The position numbers were made by a program, and so were the translations under genes. The notes under the pieces are model-generated. The model searched no databases. It was not told where the DNA came from and saw only the letters and a list, made by a program, of their open reading frames with translations. 64,000 nucleotides of DNA, from assembly GCA_036881885.1 (NCBI GenBank), contig JBAJNL010000002.1, positions 1 to 64,000 on the forward strand, given 5' to 3'. This DNA comes from JBAJNL01 sp036881885. GTDB taxonomy: Bacteria; Pseudomonadota; Alphaproteobacteria; Holosporales; Hepatobacteraceae. Below, one piece after another: positions 53,257 to 61,869 of this stretch (the first letter of the stretch is position 1; each line of letters opens with the position of its first letter).

Positions 53257-54218
53257 GCGTTCTTCCTTTGGTGCTTTAAGAATGATTGTTCAATAGAAAA
53301 GGCCATCGCCCCTTTCTGTCTTCCCATCTTGCCAATGAAAACTTTGCGATCTTCACAGGTGATGTCAATGCCAGATTCGGGGGTTTTATACAGCAGAAAT
53401 ACTTGCCCTTTTCGCCATTTTAAAAGACTTCGAAGAGGCATCGAAAGCTCGGCCAGGACAGCCTTGAGAGTGACATCTATCTCACCTAATTCTTCGTCAA
53501 GATGCTCTTTCCACAAGGGGTCATTGCCCATTTTGTCGCCCAGATAATCATGGGACAAAAGCTCTTTCATGGGTTGAATGGTTGTGTAGGGCAGCACCAC
53601 ATGAAAAACATATGGGTCACCATCGATTAAAAGCTGAAACTGTCCAATAGAACACAGCGTGGGGTAAAGATAAAAATCCGCTTTAGAGCGTAACTCCATA
53701 TGCTCATACAACATGGTGACGGGTTTGATGGGGTGAAAGGCTTTTTCAAAGGATGCAAGTAAGACCTTAAAAACTTTTGACCCCAAATGTAATTCGACGG
53801 CCGTTAAGGCGTCTTCTGTTTTGGTGACTTGGGTTTTTGATGACTTGTTTTCTTTATCTTGCGTTGTTGCAAGGTCCACAACCCCCAGCATACGCTTAAC
53901 GCTGGCAGTGAGCATCGAAAGATTGCACAAAAGAAGGCCGCCGTCGTTCCATTCTTTGACTTTAAAGGGGCTAAACATTTTCGCTTCCTGTTCTAAAAGA
54001 GGCGAAAAGTGTGTATCGAAATGGTCCGAGGTCATGCCTTCGTAAACAACTTCTATGCTAGAGCCTGACATCAAAGAGCGCAGTTCTGAAATAGCAATGC
54101 GCGCAAAGTTTTTATAAACAGACTCTAAAAGCGGCACCCGTTTTTCACTGGCTTTGGCATCCAAAAGAATGGAGGTGCCTTTGTTTTGTGGTGCAGAAGA
54201 AGTTTTTTTGTTTGCCAT
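53253..54218 (-). CDS. fliM: flagellar motor switch protein FliM
   Basis: The 321-residue protein has the CheC-like middle domain (FARIAISELRSLMSGSSIEV, MLYEHMELRSK) and a C-terminal SpoA domain (EIDVTLKAVLAELSMPLRSL, KWRKGQVFLL). FliM is part of the C-ring and receives CheY signals. The N-terminal CheY-binding LSQxEIDALL peptide is not obvious. fliL precedes it by 14 bases. Confidence 0.9.
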   Translation of the reverse strand: MANKKTSSAPQNKGTSILLDAKASEKRVPLLESVYKNFARIAISELRSLMSGSSIEVVYEGMTSDHFDTHFSPLLEQEAKMFSPFKVKEWNDGGLLLCNLSMLTASVKRMLGVVDLATTQDKENKSSKTQVTKTEDALTAVELHLGSKVFKVLLASFEKAFHPIKPVTMLYEHMELRSKADFYLYPTLCSIGQFQLLIDGDPYVFHVVLPYTTIQPMKELLSHDYLGDKMGNDPLWKEHLDEELGEIDVTLKAVLAELSMPLRSLLKWRKGQVFLLYKTPESGIDITCEDRKVFIGKMGRQKGAMAFSIEQSFLKHQRKNA

Positions 54219-54232
54219 TTTTTGCGTAAACG

Positions 54233-54655
54233 TTATTGCACAAGAATTTCGCGAAAAAGCACACTGACGACTTTGACTGGCGATAAAACGGCATTTGATC
54301 GCTCGACCAGTTGCTGTTTCAAAAGCAGTAATCCCTCAGCGCCCATAAGATCATCAATACGCAGCTCTCTTAAATAAATTTGAAACTGATCGATCAGATG
54401 CGGCATGGCGTCATTCATATAACGAGCGTCTTCGGTGCTTTTGGCTTCAAGTGTGATAGAAAGTTTCAGAAAGTGGTTGCGCTTTTCATTGCCATGTAAA
54501 TTCACAAGAATTTCTGGAATTGTGACATAAATGCCAGTAAAGGGTGCGGTTTGCGCCTCGTCACACTGCAAAGGGTGCGCGACAACTGTCAGCAGTATCA
54601 AAAGTAAAAAAGAAAGGATGCGCTTTTGAGTGCATAATGTTTGATAAAGTAACAT
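54233..54655 (-). CDS. fliL: flagellar basal-body protein FliL
   Basis: From the ATG at 54655, with AAGAG six bases upstream, the protein has 140 residues. It has one N-terminal hydrophobic helix (ILSFLLLILLTVVAHPL) and a periplasmic domain with FLKLSITLEAKSTEDARYM, LRELRIDDLMGAEG and the C-terminal VLFREILVQ typical of FliL. FliL forms rings around the stator. A GTG at 54682 would add nine unlikely residues. It is the promoter-proximal gene of the minus flagellar run, divergent from flgF. Confidence 0.88.
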   Translation of the reverse strand: MLLYQTLCTQKRILSFLLLILLTVVAHPLQCDEAQTAPFTGIYVTIPEILVNLHGNEKRNHFLKLSITLEAKSTEDARYMNDAMPHLIDQFQIYLRELRIDDLMGAEGLLLLKQQLVERSNAVLSPVKVVSVLFREILVQ

Positions 54656-54781
54656 AGTCGCTCTTATTCTTTTGCCTGACACTCACTATAAAGACCTGTT
54701 TTTATTAAAAACTTATTATTATGCTTTTTTTTATTTTTTGGTGCTTAAGATCAACGCACGATCTTGCAAGAGCATAAAATA

Positions 54782-55513
54782 ATGGATGCAACGCCCTACC
54801 TTTTAGGCACAAAACAACACGGTTTGCAGGAAGAGCTGACCAACCTGTCTTTTAACAGCTCGAATGCGCGTAATGCTGGTTATAAAAACCGCCACATGAC
54901 TTATCACACCTGGACGCACCATTTTCACAATGGCTCAGATACGCAACCAGCGCAGGTAGATTATCCCATCGAGGGCATTATCTGGCAAGATACCTCGTAC
55001 GGGCGTTTAGAAAAAACAGAGAATCCGCTGCAGATGGCCATTAAAGGTGATGGTTTTTTTGAACTTGAAGATGGTTCACTCACACGCAATGGCAACATTG
55101 TGATTTCACCCGAGGGTATGCTGACGACACCCTCTGGTCTTGGTTTTGTGAACATCGCGGGTGAAAAAATTACCGTGCCTTCTAATCCTGAGGCGATGCG
55201 TATTAGTTCTTCTGGGCAAATTTTTGATGCCGAACAAAACGAGATAGGACAGTTGCGTGTGATGCGCTTTGAAGACCCTAATGCAATGCGTTATGTGGGA
55301 GACAACCGCCTTGAGGCGGACGAGCCCGGACAGCCTGATCGTAAATCGCGGATCTTGCATGGTTTTATTGAATCGTCAAACGTTGATCTGCCGGTGTTGA
55401 TGGCAAGGGCGCAAACGGCTGTCACAGATCACCACCAGATTTCGATGATGAAGCGCGACTACTATAAAACGCAAAACAATTTAACCAATCAGTTGCTTTC
55501 GGTGAGGGGATAA
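54782..55513 (+). CDS. flgF: flagellar proximal rod protein FlgF
   Basis: From the ATG at 54782 the protein has 243 residues. It has a bbP-type N-terminus, the IKGDGFFELEDGSLTRNGN segment shared by rod/hook proteins, and a C-terminal LMARAQTAVTDHHQISMMKR domain. The position before flgG-flgA-flgH gives the FlgF assignment. A TTG at 54764 is a weaker start. Confidence 0.9.
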   Translation: MDATPYLLGTKQHGLQEELTNLSFNSSNARNAGYKNRHMTYHTWTHHFHNGSDTQPAQVDYPIEGIIWQDTSYGRLEKTENPLQMAIKGDGFFELEDGSLTRNGNIVISPEGMLTTPSGLGFVNIAGEKITVPSNPEAMRISSSGQIFDAEQNEIGQLRVMRFEDPNAMRYVGDNRLEADEPGQPDRKSRILHGFIESSNVDLPVLMARAQTAVTDHHQISMMKRDYYKTQNNLTNQLLSVRG

Positions 55514-55530
55514 GGTGAAGGAGAGAAGCC

Positions 55531-56343
55531 ATGAGTGAGGCGTCAGCCGTTGCTGCAACCGCTTTAGGAGCTGGTGACATTGCGTTGCAAGTCAGCGCGC
55601 ATAACCTTTCTAACCAGCTTTCGGTGGGTTTTCAAAGAAAAAATCCTGTGACCACTAACCTTGTGTACCAAGATGTGGTTGCAGGAACAGGAGGGCGTGT
55701 CGGTGAGGCCGAGCTTGGCATTCCCACAATGCAGGCAGGTGCAGGTGTTAGAACAGCGGCGACCCTAACCGACTTAAGGCGTGGTGCGCCCGAGCCCACA
55801 AAAAATCAATTTGACGTTTACATTAACGGTGCCGGCTATTTTCAAGTGGATCTTGGCAATGGCATGGTGGGCTATACCCGTGCCGGGCATCTTAAGGTGG
55901 ATGAAGATGGTTTGTTAAGAACGGCCACCGATTATCCGCTGATGGATAATATCACCATTGATATGACCGTTTACACCAGCGTCATTATCGATAAGGCTGG
56001 TCGTGTTTTTGGGGTGGATCCCACACAATATGGCACGGCGCGTCAGGTTGAGCTTGGACAGCTAACATTGTGGAATTTTATGAACCCACAAGGGCTTGAA
56101 GCCAAAGAAGACACGCTTTTTATCGAGTCACCAGAAGCCGGCGCCTCGATCCAAAGTAATCCGGGTGAAAACAGCGTTGGCACGCTGTTGCAAGGGTATG
56201 TTGAGCGGTCAAACGTTGATGGGCCGATGGAGCTTGTGAATGCGGTGAGAATTCATCGTTATTCGAACTCAAACGCTACCATGTTGCGTTTGGGCGAGGA
56301 AATGGAGCGGAACAATCTTCAGCAAATTGCAGCGGTCACCTAA
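55531..56343 (+). CDS. flgG: flagellar distal rod protein FlgG
   Basis: The 270-residue protein begins EASAVAATALGAGDIALQVS AHNLSNQLSVGFQR and has VQAGAGVRTAAT-like, INGAGYFQVDLGNGMVGYTR and EGYVERSNVDGPMELVNAVR segments typical of FlgG. GGAG lies about 8 bases before the ATG. FlgG forms the distal rod. It is cotranscribed with flgF, 17 bases apart. Confidence 0.94.
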   Translation: MSEASAVAATALGAGDIALQVSAHNLSNQLSVGFQRKNPVTTNLVYQDVVAGTGGRVGEAELGIPTMQAGAGVRTAATLTDLRRGAPEPTKNQFDVYINGAGYFQVDLGNGMVGYTRAGHLKVDEDGLLRTATDYPLMDNITIDMTVYTSVIIDKAGRVFGVDPTQYGTARQVELGQLTLWNFMNPQGLEAKEDTLFIESPEAGASIQSNPGENSVGTLLQGYVERSNVDGPMELVNAVRIHRYSNSNATMLRLGEEMERNNLQQIAAVT

Positions 56344-56349
56344 AACCTT

Positions 56350-56859
56350 ATGTCTCTAAAGTCTTTTTACACGCTTCTTTTTTGCCTTAGTGTGCCTTTG
56401 TGTCTTACAGCGCACAAAGCCCTTTTGCTGCAAAAAAGCATTCAAACAGCTTTAGAAAAAAGGCTCCAAAAGCCGCTTTCCGTTCAGTTAACTTCGCCTT
56501 TGCCTTTAAAGCCAAAGCGGTGGAAACTTCAGAACATTATTTGTGATACCCAAAAACAAACCTTTTGTGCCGAAATTCGCGCGTCTCAAACAAATGAGAA
56601 AAAAATGCTTAACGGTCAGTTTGTGCTTCAAAACACAAAAACAGAGAAAGAGGTGGAGCGCTTGCCTGTTTTTTTAGAGAAAGGTGCGCCTGTGATGCTG
56701 ATTTATCAAAAAAAACGCATGAATATCAGGGCGCATGGTGGCAAACTGTTAAAGCGCAGCAAGATAGGCGACACGGTACAGGTTTCTAACCCTTTTCGTA
56801 AAAGAGCCAAGCCTGTTCTGGGCAGGCTTGTTGATCGGTCAACCGTGGTGATTCCATAA
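56350..56859 (+). CDS. flgA: flagellar P-ring chaperone FlgA-like
   Basis: The 169-residue protein has a signal peptide (FYTLLFCLSVPLCLTA). The C-terminal SAF-like domain has FLEKGAPVMLIYQKKRMNIR, GGKLLKRSKIGDTVQVSN and GRLVDRSTVVIP, as in FlgA, which helps FlgI assemble the P-ring. It is shorter than many FlgA proteins. The place between flgG and flgH is the standard alphaproteobacterial order. Confidence 0.83.
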   Translation: MSLKSFYTLLFCLSVPLCLTAHKALLLQKSIQTALEKRLQKPLSVQLTSPLPLKPKRWKLQNIICDTQKQTFCAEIRASQTNEKKMLNGQFVLQNTKTEKEVERLPVFLEKGAPVMLIYQKKRMNIRAHGGKLLKRSKIGDTVQVSNPFRKRAKPVLGRLVDRSTVVIP

Positions 56860-56867
56860 AACTGTGT

Positions 56868-57605
56868 ATGCAAAAGTTGAAAGCCTTTTCCTCCCTTTTG
56901 TGTCTTCTGTGTCTAAGTGGCTGCTATCATTGGTCACGTTTGCAAGAAACGGGTGCCACACCGCCTATGACCCCCACACAAGACCCCAGAGCACACAAAA
57001 ACTATGCGCCGGTAAGAATGCCAATGCCGGATGCAAAAAATCCTCGCTATTCGCCTAATTCTTTATGGCGTACAGGCGCGAAGTCTTTTTTTAAAGATCA
57101 AAGGGCCAGCAAAGAAGGCGATCTTGTGACCATTGTGATCGACATGAAAGACAAAGTGCACTTTAAAAATGAAACGCGGAACGAACGCACCTCAAGCAGC
57201 TCGGCAACGCTCACCAAGTTTTTTGGACTTGAAAAACTTTTGCCACAAAGTGCGGGTGCCGCCGCTGGCAACTTGATCACCGCTGGAAGCGCCCCTTCAA
57301 GCGATGGCGAAAGCGAGATCAAGCGCAAGGATATTGTGAAAACAAACATTGCGGCAACGGTGACGCAGGTGCTGCCCAATGGCAACCTTGTGATACAAGG
57401 GCGGCAAGAAATGCGTATCAATTTTGATATTCGTGAGGTGCTGATTACCGGTGTCATTCGGTCATCAGATATCACGCCCGAAAACACCATTGACTTTGAG
57501 AAAATCGCCGAAGCGCGTCTTGGCTATGGCGGCAGAGGTGAAGGTTCGGATATGCAAAAAACACCCTATGCACAGCAGGTGCTGACTCAGCTGCTACCTT
57601 TCTAG
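56868..57605 (+). CDS. flgH: flagellar L-ring lipoprotein FlgH
   Basis: The 245-residue protein has lipobox CLSGC with Cys19, NSLWRTGAKSFFKDQRASKE, GDLVTIVIDMKD, TNIAATVTQVLPNGNLVIQG and VLITGVIRSSDITPENTI, all conserved in FlgH. FlgH forms the outer-membrane L-ring. It ends the plus-strand flagellar run and starts 8 bases after flgA. Confidence 0.95.
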   Translation: MQKLKAFSSLLCLLCLSGCYHWSRLQETGATPPMTPTQDPRAHKNYAPVRMPMPDAKNPRYSPNSLWRTGAKSFFKDQRASKEGDLVTIVIDMKDKVHFKNETRNERTSSSSATLTKFFGLEKLLPQSAGAAAGNLITAGSAPSSDGESEIKRKDIVKTNIAATVTQVLPNGNLVIQGRQEMRINFDIREVLITGVIRSSDITPENTIDFEKIAEARLGYGGRGEGSDMQKTPYAQQVLTQLLPF

Positions 57606-57627
57606 GCGGCGCAAAAGGTTTTTGGGT

Positions 57628-57933
57628 TTAAACCAGTCGCAAAATAAGGCGATCGACGATCATGCCGAAAAAGCTAATGCCCAGCAACAGCACAAGAGGT
57701 GTTAGGTCCACACCGCCAATCATGGGTACAAACTGACGGATGCGTCGGTAAAAAGGTTCGGTCACAGCGTTATAAAAATAGCTGGCATGTTGAATAAGCG
57801 GTTGATAGGGGTTCACAACGCGAAAGATAATCAGCCAGTTCAGCGCAACGCCTAAAATAATGATCCAGCTATAGGCTGACAAAAGCGTGCGAAAAATGTT
57901 TAAAAAGGGAATGAAAAAAATATCCATCTTCAA
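57628..57933 (-). CDS. YggT family membrane protein
   Basis: The 101-residue protein has two membrane helices with AYSWIIILGVALNWLI, RVVNPYQP, VTEPFYRRIRQFVP and GVDLTPLVLLLG, the YggT pattern. The family is linked to membrane organisation and osmotic tolerance; the mechanism is unknown. It is convergent with flgH. Confidence 0.9.
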   Translation of the reverse strand: MKMDIFFIPFLNIFRTLLSAYSWIIILGVALNWLIIFRVVNPYQPLIQHASYFYNAVTEPFYRRIRQFVPMIGGVDLTPLVLLLGISFFGMIVDRLILRLV

Positions 57934-58136
57934 GGCCTTGATACAAAAATTTTCAAAGAGAATAACATGGTTGTGATGAAAAAGCGCAATAAAAAGTATG
58001 CATCTTTGTCAAAGGTCACCCAGTTAAAGTGTGGTTGCCAAAAACATTGCTTTTTTTTGTTTTTTGTGCTACGTTTTTGTGGCTTTATTTTGAAAAAGGT
58101 GCCTTTAAGGGCCTTGTTTAAGATAGGGTTTTGACC

Positions 58137-58185
58137 GCCTTGCCCTTTTGGGGAGGCTGTATTCTTGCTCGATTAGGAGAATTCT
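58137..58185 (+). promoter_or_regulatory. ROSE-like RNA thermometer before hsp20
   Basis: Just before the hsp20 ATG, TTCTTGCT (58162-58169) can pair with AGGAGAA (58175-58181) across a 5-base loop, with a bulged G. This covers the Shine-Dalgarno sequence. The TTGCT anti-SD with bulged G is the hallmark of ROSE elements, which melt at heat-shock temperature. A second hairpin GCCT..CCC / GGG..AGGC (58137-58157) lies directly upstream, as in multi-hairpin ROSE leaders. Confidence 0.65.
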
Positions 58186-58671
58186 ATGACAACACTTGAT
58201 TTAACACCCTTGTTCCGCTCGGTCGTTGGGATTGATCGCATGGCCCCCTTGCTTGATTCGGCCATGGGCCATGACGAAAACAGCGGATACCCACCTTATA
58301 ATATTGAAAAGCACAGCGAAGAACACTATCGCATTACGATGGCTGTTGCTGGGTTTACGCTTGAGGACATCAAAATTGTCTCGCACGATGGCCTGCTGAC
58401 GGTGCAAGGCAGCACGCAGCCGCAACATCAAGAGAACGTGACCTATTTGCATCGCGGCATTGCGTCCCGGGCGTTTAAAAGACGTTTTCAATTGGCAGAT
58501 TCTATTAAAGTGGTCAGCGCGTCTTTAGCCAGTGGTGTTTTGTGTATCGAGCTGGTGCGTGAAATTCCAGAGGCCAAAAAGCCCCGTGAAATCAAAATAG
58601 AAGCTGAAGAGCTTTCAAACAGCAAAACACTAGATGGCAGCAAAGCTAAAAAGATTGCCACCGTTTCTTAA
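58186..58671 (+). CDS. small heat-shock protein Hsp20/IbpA
   Basis: The 161-residue protein has YPPYNIEKHSEEHYRITMAV AGF, an alpha-crystallin domain (about 40-130) with LTVQGSTQP, LHRGIASRAFKRRFQLADSI and ASLASGVLCIELVREIPE. It is a holdase that binds unfolding proteins. Regulation is probably by the ROSE-like hairpin in its leader. A strong terminator follows, so it is a single-gene unit. Confidence 0.95.
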   Translation: MTTLDLTPLFRSVVGIDRMAPLLDSAMGHDENSGYPPYNIEKHSEEHYRITMAVAGFTLEDIKIVSHDGLLTVQGSTQPQHQENVTYLHRGIASRAFKRRFQLADSIKVVSASLASGVLCIELVREIPEAKKPREIKIEAEELSNSKTLDGSKAKKIATVS

Positions 58672-58679
58672 AAGCAAAA

Positions 58680-58708
58680 GGGGAAGCGCCTGGCTTCCCC
58701 TCTTTTTT
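58680..58708 (+). terminator. Rho-independent terminator after hsp20
   Basis: GGGGAAGC / GCTTCCCC with a 5-base loop is followed by TCTTTTTT, starting 9 bases after the hsp20 stop. Confidence 0.92.
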
Positions 58709-58744
58709 GAGATGTGCTGATATGCTTGCAGTTGAAGCAACAAT

Positions 58745-59425
58745 TTACGGAAAGAGCCCGTGCAAGTCTTGTGCAAGAAGATTAAAAAACACATTGTAAA
58801 CGGCTGAGGGCGAGGGGCTGGTGGGATCTAGGTGTTGTATAAGCAAGTTCCATGCTTGTGTTTGGTTGGCCGCTGTTTTTGGTGTGATTGCCCTTGGTCG
58901 CACGTCATTGTCACAGAAAAAAGCGCACAAACGCAGCAACCTGTGGGTCGCATCGTTTAATCCACCACTGGGGTGATCAAGGCGCTGTTTCACAAGGCTT
59001 CTATACGTTCTCCAATGCGGCAGGGGATTGGCGGCGGTGTTGTGTGCGGTGTCCAAACGATCAGCGGCTGCCAAAAGGCTACGTGCGCAGTCGTCATAAT
59101 TGCGCAGCGCAGGCGCGCCTGCTAAACCACAGTGTGCCGGTAAGTGCACTTGAACTATGTCTTCAAGGAATCGCGTTTTTTCTGGCATGTGCGAATCATA
59201 ATCGTGTGGACCTGGGTTAGTTTGAAAAAGCCTGAAGCATTCTCCTAGTTTTGCATGAAGGTCTCCTGGCAAATCGGTATTACCTGTTTGCGCTGCTGCG
59301 GCCTGTACGGTGCGTCGCTTTTTTTCTTGTTCCTGCTCCTGCAAAGGGCCAAAGGCAAAAAGGCCGGTGTTTTGCCAGCAAACTAAAAGGGTGGCTGAAA
59401 AAAGAATCGTTTTTTTAAACATCAT
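58745..59425 (-). CDS. hypothetical exported protein
   Basis: The frame opens at 59467, but a consensus promoter overlaps those first codons, so an internal ATG (59425, MMFKKTILFSATLLVCWQN) is the likely start, giving 226 residues. A signal peptide is followed by a Glu/Lys/Arg-rich segment and a helical, Cys-containing domain (GECFRLF, ALRNYDDCARSLLAAADRLD, LCAFFCDN). The motif CAFFCDNDVRPRA is distinctive, but I do not recognise the family. Confidence 0.6.
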   Translation of the reverse strand: MMFKKTILFSATLLVCWQNTGLFAFGPLQEQEQEKKRRTVQAAAAQTGNTDLPGDLHAKLGECFRLFQTNPGPHDYDSHMPEKTRFLEDIVQVHLPAHCGLAGAPALRNYDDCARSLLAAADRLDTAHNTAANPLPHWRTYRSLVKQRLDHPSGGLNDATHRLLRLCAFFCDNDVRPRAITPKTAANQTQAWNLLIQHLDPTSPSPSAVYNVFFNLLAQDLHGLFP

Positions 59426-59454
59426 ACGCATTGTCATTGACATTTTTTGTAAAA

Positions 59455-59484
59455 ATTGTATACACATAAACTAACTTTTGTCAA
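59455..59484 (-). promoter_or_regulatory. sigma-70 type promoter
   Basis: On the minus strand a perfect TTGACA (59479-59484) is followed by TATACA after 16 bases or TACAAT after 18. Transcription would start near 59448. It drives the hypothetical exported protein and shows that the outermost ATG of that frame cannot be the start. Confidence 0.7.
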
Positions 59485-59501
59485 AGTCAATTATTTGTTC
59501 C

Positions 59502-60173
59502 ATGAAGAAACAACCTTTTATCTTTTTTCTCTTTTTTTTGCTGTCACCGCTTTATGCAGAGTCTGCCTTTTACGGTGGCCTTGGTGGCGGTGTGGCCATG
59601 CTTGATGGTCGCCACAAAGCTGATGCGTCAGACGCAACAGGCTCATCTTCGATCGTGGATAAAAAAACCAACAAAAGTAAGCTTTTTCCACAGCTCATCA
59701 TTGGGTATCAAAACACGCTAGAGAAGTTTTTTTGGGGCATTGAAGGCTATGGCGCCTTTTCGAACGTCAGTGTGTATGATCGCTTCGTCAGTGGCCCCTA
59801 TTCGGCTTTTTCAAAAGCACATAAAAACATGTCTTTTGGGTGCGTTTTGCGCGGTGGCTTTCGCTCTAAACTAGCATCTCCCTATCTTTTGGTGGGAGGC
59901 GAGCTTGCACGCACGCGCTATGAGTATTCTTATTATAATGCAACGCTGAGCTCAGCTTTCAACAAAAACAACACGGCCTTTATGCCTCTTTTTGTGGTTG
60001 GCGGTGGTATCCAAAAAAACATCAAGCCTTTGATCATGCGCTTTGAATACACATACAGCGCAGGCTCGAACAAGGTTTCGTCTAAAGATTATGATGGCGA
60101 TACCATCACGCAATCTTTTAAACTGAAAGAAAACCGCTTTCTTTTAAGCTTTATCTATCCTTTTTCGGGATAA
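59502..60173 (+). CDS. outer-membrane beta-barrel protein
   Basis: From the ATG at 59502 the protein has 223 residues. The signal peptide (MKKQPFIFFLFFLLSPLYA) is followed by an opening strand ESAFYGGLGGGVAM. Gly- and aromatic-rich strands follow (SPYLLVGGELARTRYEYSYY, MRFEYTYSAG), and it ends with FLLSFIYPFSG. This is the Opa/OmpA-like surface antigen pattern of host-associated alphaproteobacteria. It is divergent from the exported unknown at 59425 and distinct in sequence from the barrel at 1831. Confidence 0.75.
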   Translation: MKKQPFIFFLFFLLSPLYAESAFYGGLGGGVAMLDGRHKADASDATGSSSIVDKKTNKSKLFPQLIIGYQNTLEKFFWGIEGYGAFSNVSVYDRFVSGPYSAFSKAHKNMSFGCVLRGGFRSKLASPYLLVGGELARTRYEYSYYNATLSSAFNKNNTAFMPLFVVGGGIQKNIKPLIMRFEYTYSAGSNKVSSKDYDGDTITQSFKLKENRFLLSFIYPFSG

Positions 60174-60320
60174 GCAAAAGGGTTAGGCGGGCCATGCGCG
60201 ACTGTTGATGCGCAGGCTTTTGGTATCTAATGCATTTTTAAAGCCGGTGCAAAAGCCTTTTGACAAGGCGTTGACGGCCTTTCAGAAACAACCTATGCTA
60301 TGTTTATACCATTTGTTATG

Positions 60321-60396
60321 GGGCGCTTAGCTCAGCCGGTAGAGCATCTGACTTTTAATCAGAGGGTCACAGGTTCGAATCCTGTAGCGCCTACCA
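60321..60396 (+). tRNA. tRNA-Lys(UUU)
   Basis: The gene starts GGGCGCTTAGCTCAGCCGG and has anticodon loop CUUUUAA (anticodon UUU), T-arm CAGGTTCGAATCCTG, a 7-bp acceptor stem and an encoded CCA. An accessory stretch begins right after its 3' end. Confidence 0.98.
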
Positions 60397-60447
60397 CCTA
60401 TCACAGCGGGTTTCAAGGTTTTTTGAGAAGAACGCAAAAAAGGGTTT

Positions 60448-60465
60448 AGGTAGCACATAGGTAGC
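60448..60465 (+). repeat. AGGTAGC direct repeat downstream of tRNA-Lys (integrase-arm-like)
   Basis: AGGTAGC occurs at 60448-60454 and 60459-60465, one helical turn apart, about 50 bases beyond the tRNA-Lys end. Pairs of such short repeats are common in attachment regions of tyrosine integrases at tRNA 3' ends. No integrase gene is visible in the rest of the window, so this would be a remnant or a distal boundary. Confidence 0.4.
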
Positions 60466-60561
60466 GTTTTGGCAAATCTCTGTTGACTCATTTTTGGGCT
60501 TTACAGAAAACTATTGTATATCTATCAAATACATACCCATCTCTTTGCAGGAAAGTCGACC

Positions 60562-61353
60562 ATGCATCCTCTCCAAAGTTGCTTTGTCTCATTTTATGAG
60601 CAGGCAAAGCATGTCATTTACACCTGTGGCAAGACTGTTGTCGCTGTGGGTGGATCCCTTGGGGCAGACTTTAATCTGGTTTTTGATTTAAGCTCCATAG
60701 CAGACCCGCAGAGCCATGAAATATCTCTTAAGCAAGCACTGAGACACGTTTCACAGGCAAATAAAATCGACTTTTTATATGTAACCCCCGCTGACAGGAA
60801 GGAAAATAGTCAAAGCATCCTGGCGGATAACCATTTTCAAAAAGTAGGTCAGGCGACATGCGTTTCCTTTGATCATGCAAGTTTGAAGAAGGATACTAAG
60901 AAGCAAGACGCTTATGTGGCAAAGCGCGTGCAGGATGCGGAAGCGTTCAAAAAGGGTTGTGCCATGATAGATGAGGCTTTTCGCTTGCCCAAGGGAGATG
61001 CTCTAAAAGTTTATGGACCAGCGATAAACTATGTGCTTTCTTCAGAGACAAGGCACCCTCTTTACATTCTGTATGAGGCGCAAACTCAAGAGCCCGTTTC
61101 GATTGCGATGCTTTACTTGCCGGAGGATAAAGATGAGCCGGCGGGACATTTTTGTTGGGGAACACGCGCACACTATCGAAAGAAGGGCGCGATGAGTTTT
61201 CTGATTCAAAAGATGCTTCACGTAGCGGCAGACAAGGGATACAAGCGGTCAGTGGCTCAGTGTTATGAGACATCTTTGCGTTTGGCACAAAGGTTAGGTT
61301 TTCAAACCCAAGGCATCCTGGATGTCTATGCAAATAGTGGACGTGGCACGTGA
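60562..61353 (+). CDS. GNAT family acetyltransferase
   Basis: From the ATG at 60562, with AGGAAAG about 9 bases upstream, the product has 263 residues. The C-terminal half has the GNAT acetyl-CoA site region (HFCWGTRAHYRKKGAMSFLI) and GYKRSVAQCYETSLRLAQRL GF, the usual beta5-alpha4 end. The N-terminal half is a divergent GNAT-like domain. The substrate is unknown. It is the first gene after tRNA-Lys in the accessory stretch. A longer frame from 60514 is less likely. Confidence 0.75.
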   Translation: MHPLQSCFVSFYEQAKHVIYTCGKTVVAVGGSLGADFNLVFDLSSIADPQSHEISLKQALRHVSQANKIDFLYVTPADRKENSQSILADNHFQKVGQATCVSFDHASLKKDTKKQDAYVAKRVQDAEAFKKGCAMIDEAFRLPKGDALKVYGPAINYVLSSETRHPLYILYEAQTQEPVSIAMLYLPEDKDEPAGHFCWGTRAHYRKKGAMSFLIQKMLHVAADKGYKRSVAQCYETSLRLAQRLGFQTQGILDVYANSGRGT

Positions 61354-61377
61354 GCAACGTGGTTTTTCCGCATTGCT

Positions 61378-61569
61378 TCACATGGCTCGACAGGGCATTT
61401 GGGTTAAAAATCCAGTCCGGTGTATCTTTGGGGGCAAACATGCTGAAGGATCACCATTTTCCGCAGCCTGGAGGTAAAACGCCCGTTCTTGAGTAAGCCC
61501 CTCAGCATTCGGCAAAATAGGATAGATGGGCTTGAGACGTTCGCCCATCAAAAACCTTGTAAAACTCAA
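61378..61569 (-). pseudogene. small ORF, possible gene remnant
   Basis: A 63-codon frame starts MSFTRFLMGERLKPIYPILP and contains LTQERAFYLQAAENGDPSAC, which looks protein-like. A second minus frame overlaps its end from 61441 (MFAPKDTPDWIFNPNALSSH). The two could be frame-shifted parts of one decayed gene. No family is recognised. Confidence 0.3.
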
Positions 61570-61869
61570 ATCATGTAAACAGATGTTAGAATAAAAAAAC
61601 GTTTTTTTGTCAATATTTTTGGCAAAAAGATCGTTGCTTCAGACCAGGGTGTGTCTTAAGTGACTGTAGCGTGGTTTCATGGAATAGTCGCCGCAAGACA
61701 GCGCCCTTAAAAAAAGAAAGATGCTGACTAACGTTGTGGGCGTTTTGCCGGTGAGTCTAAACTTACCTTTACTAAAAACATTTTGTATTCAAAATAGATG
61801 CATCTTTTTCTGGTTTTTATTGGCTGGCGATATTATAAAACATTTATTTATGTCTATTTGGTATGATTT
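61570..61869. other. AT-rich intergenic stretch
   Basis: Poly-T and poly-A tracts and a possible -10 box TATGAT at 61862-61867 are the only items seen. No gene, RNA or mobile element is supported. It likely holds the promoter of the downstream exported protein. Confidence 0.4.

Noticed and set aside
54656..54781. CtrA-binding site (TTAA-N7-TTAA) between fliL and flgF
   Set aside because: The best match, TTAAAAACTTATTAT near 54708, is imperfect and lies in AT-rich sequence where such matches are expected by chance.
58888..59220. Plus-strand frame of 110 codons opposite the exported unknown
   Set aside because: The minus frame has a signal peptide and a consensus promoter; the plus frame has neither.
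60947..61441. Minus-strand frame of 164 codons opposite the GNAT gene
   Set aside because: Most of it is antisense to a convincing GNAT domain; only its first part, outside that gene, might belong to a remnant.
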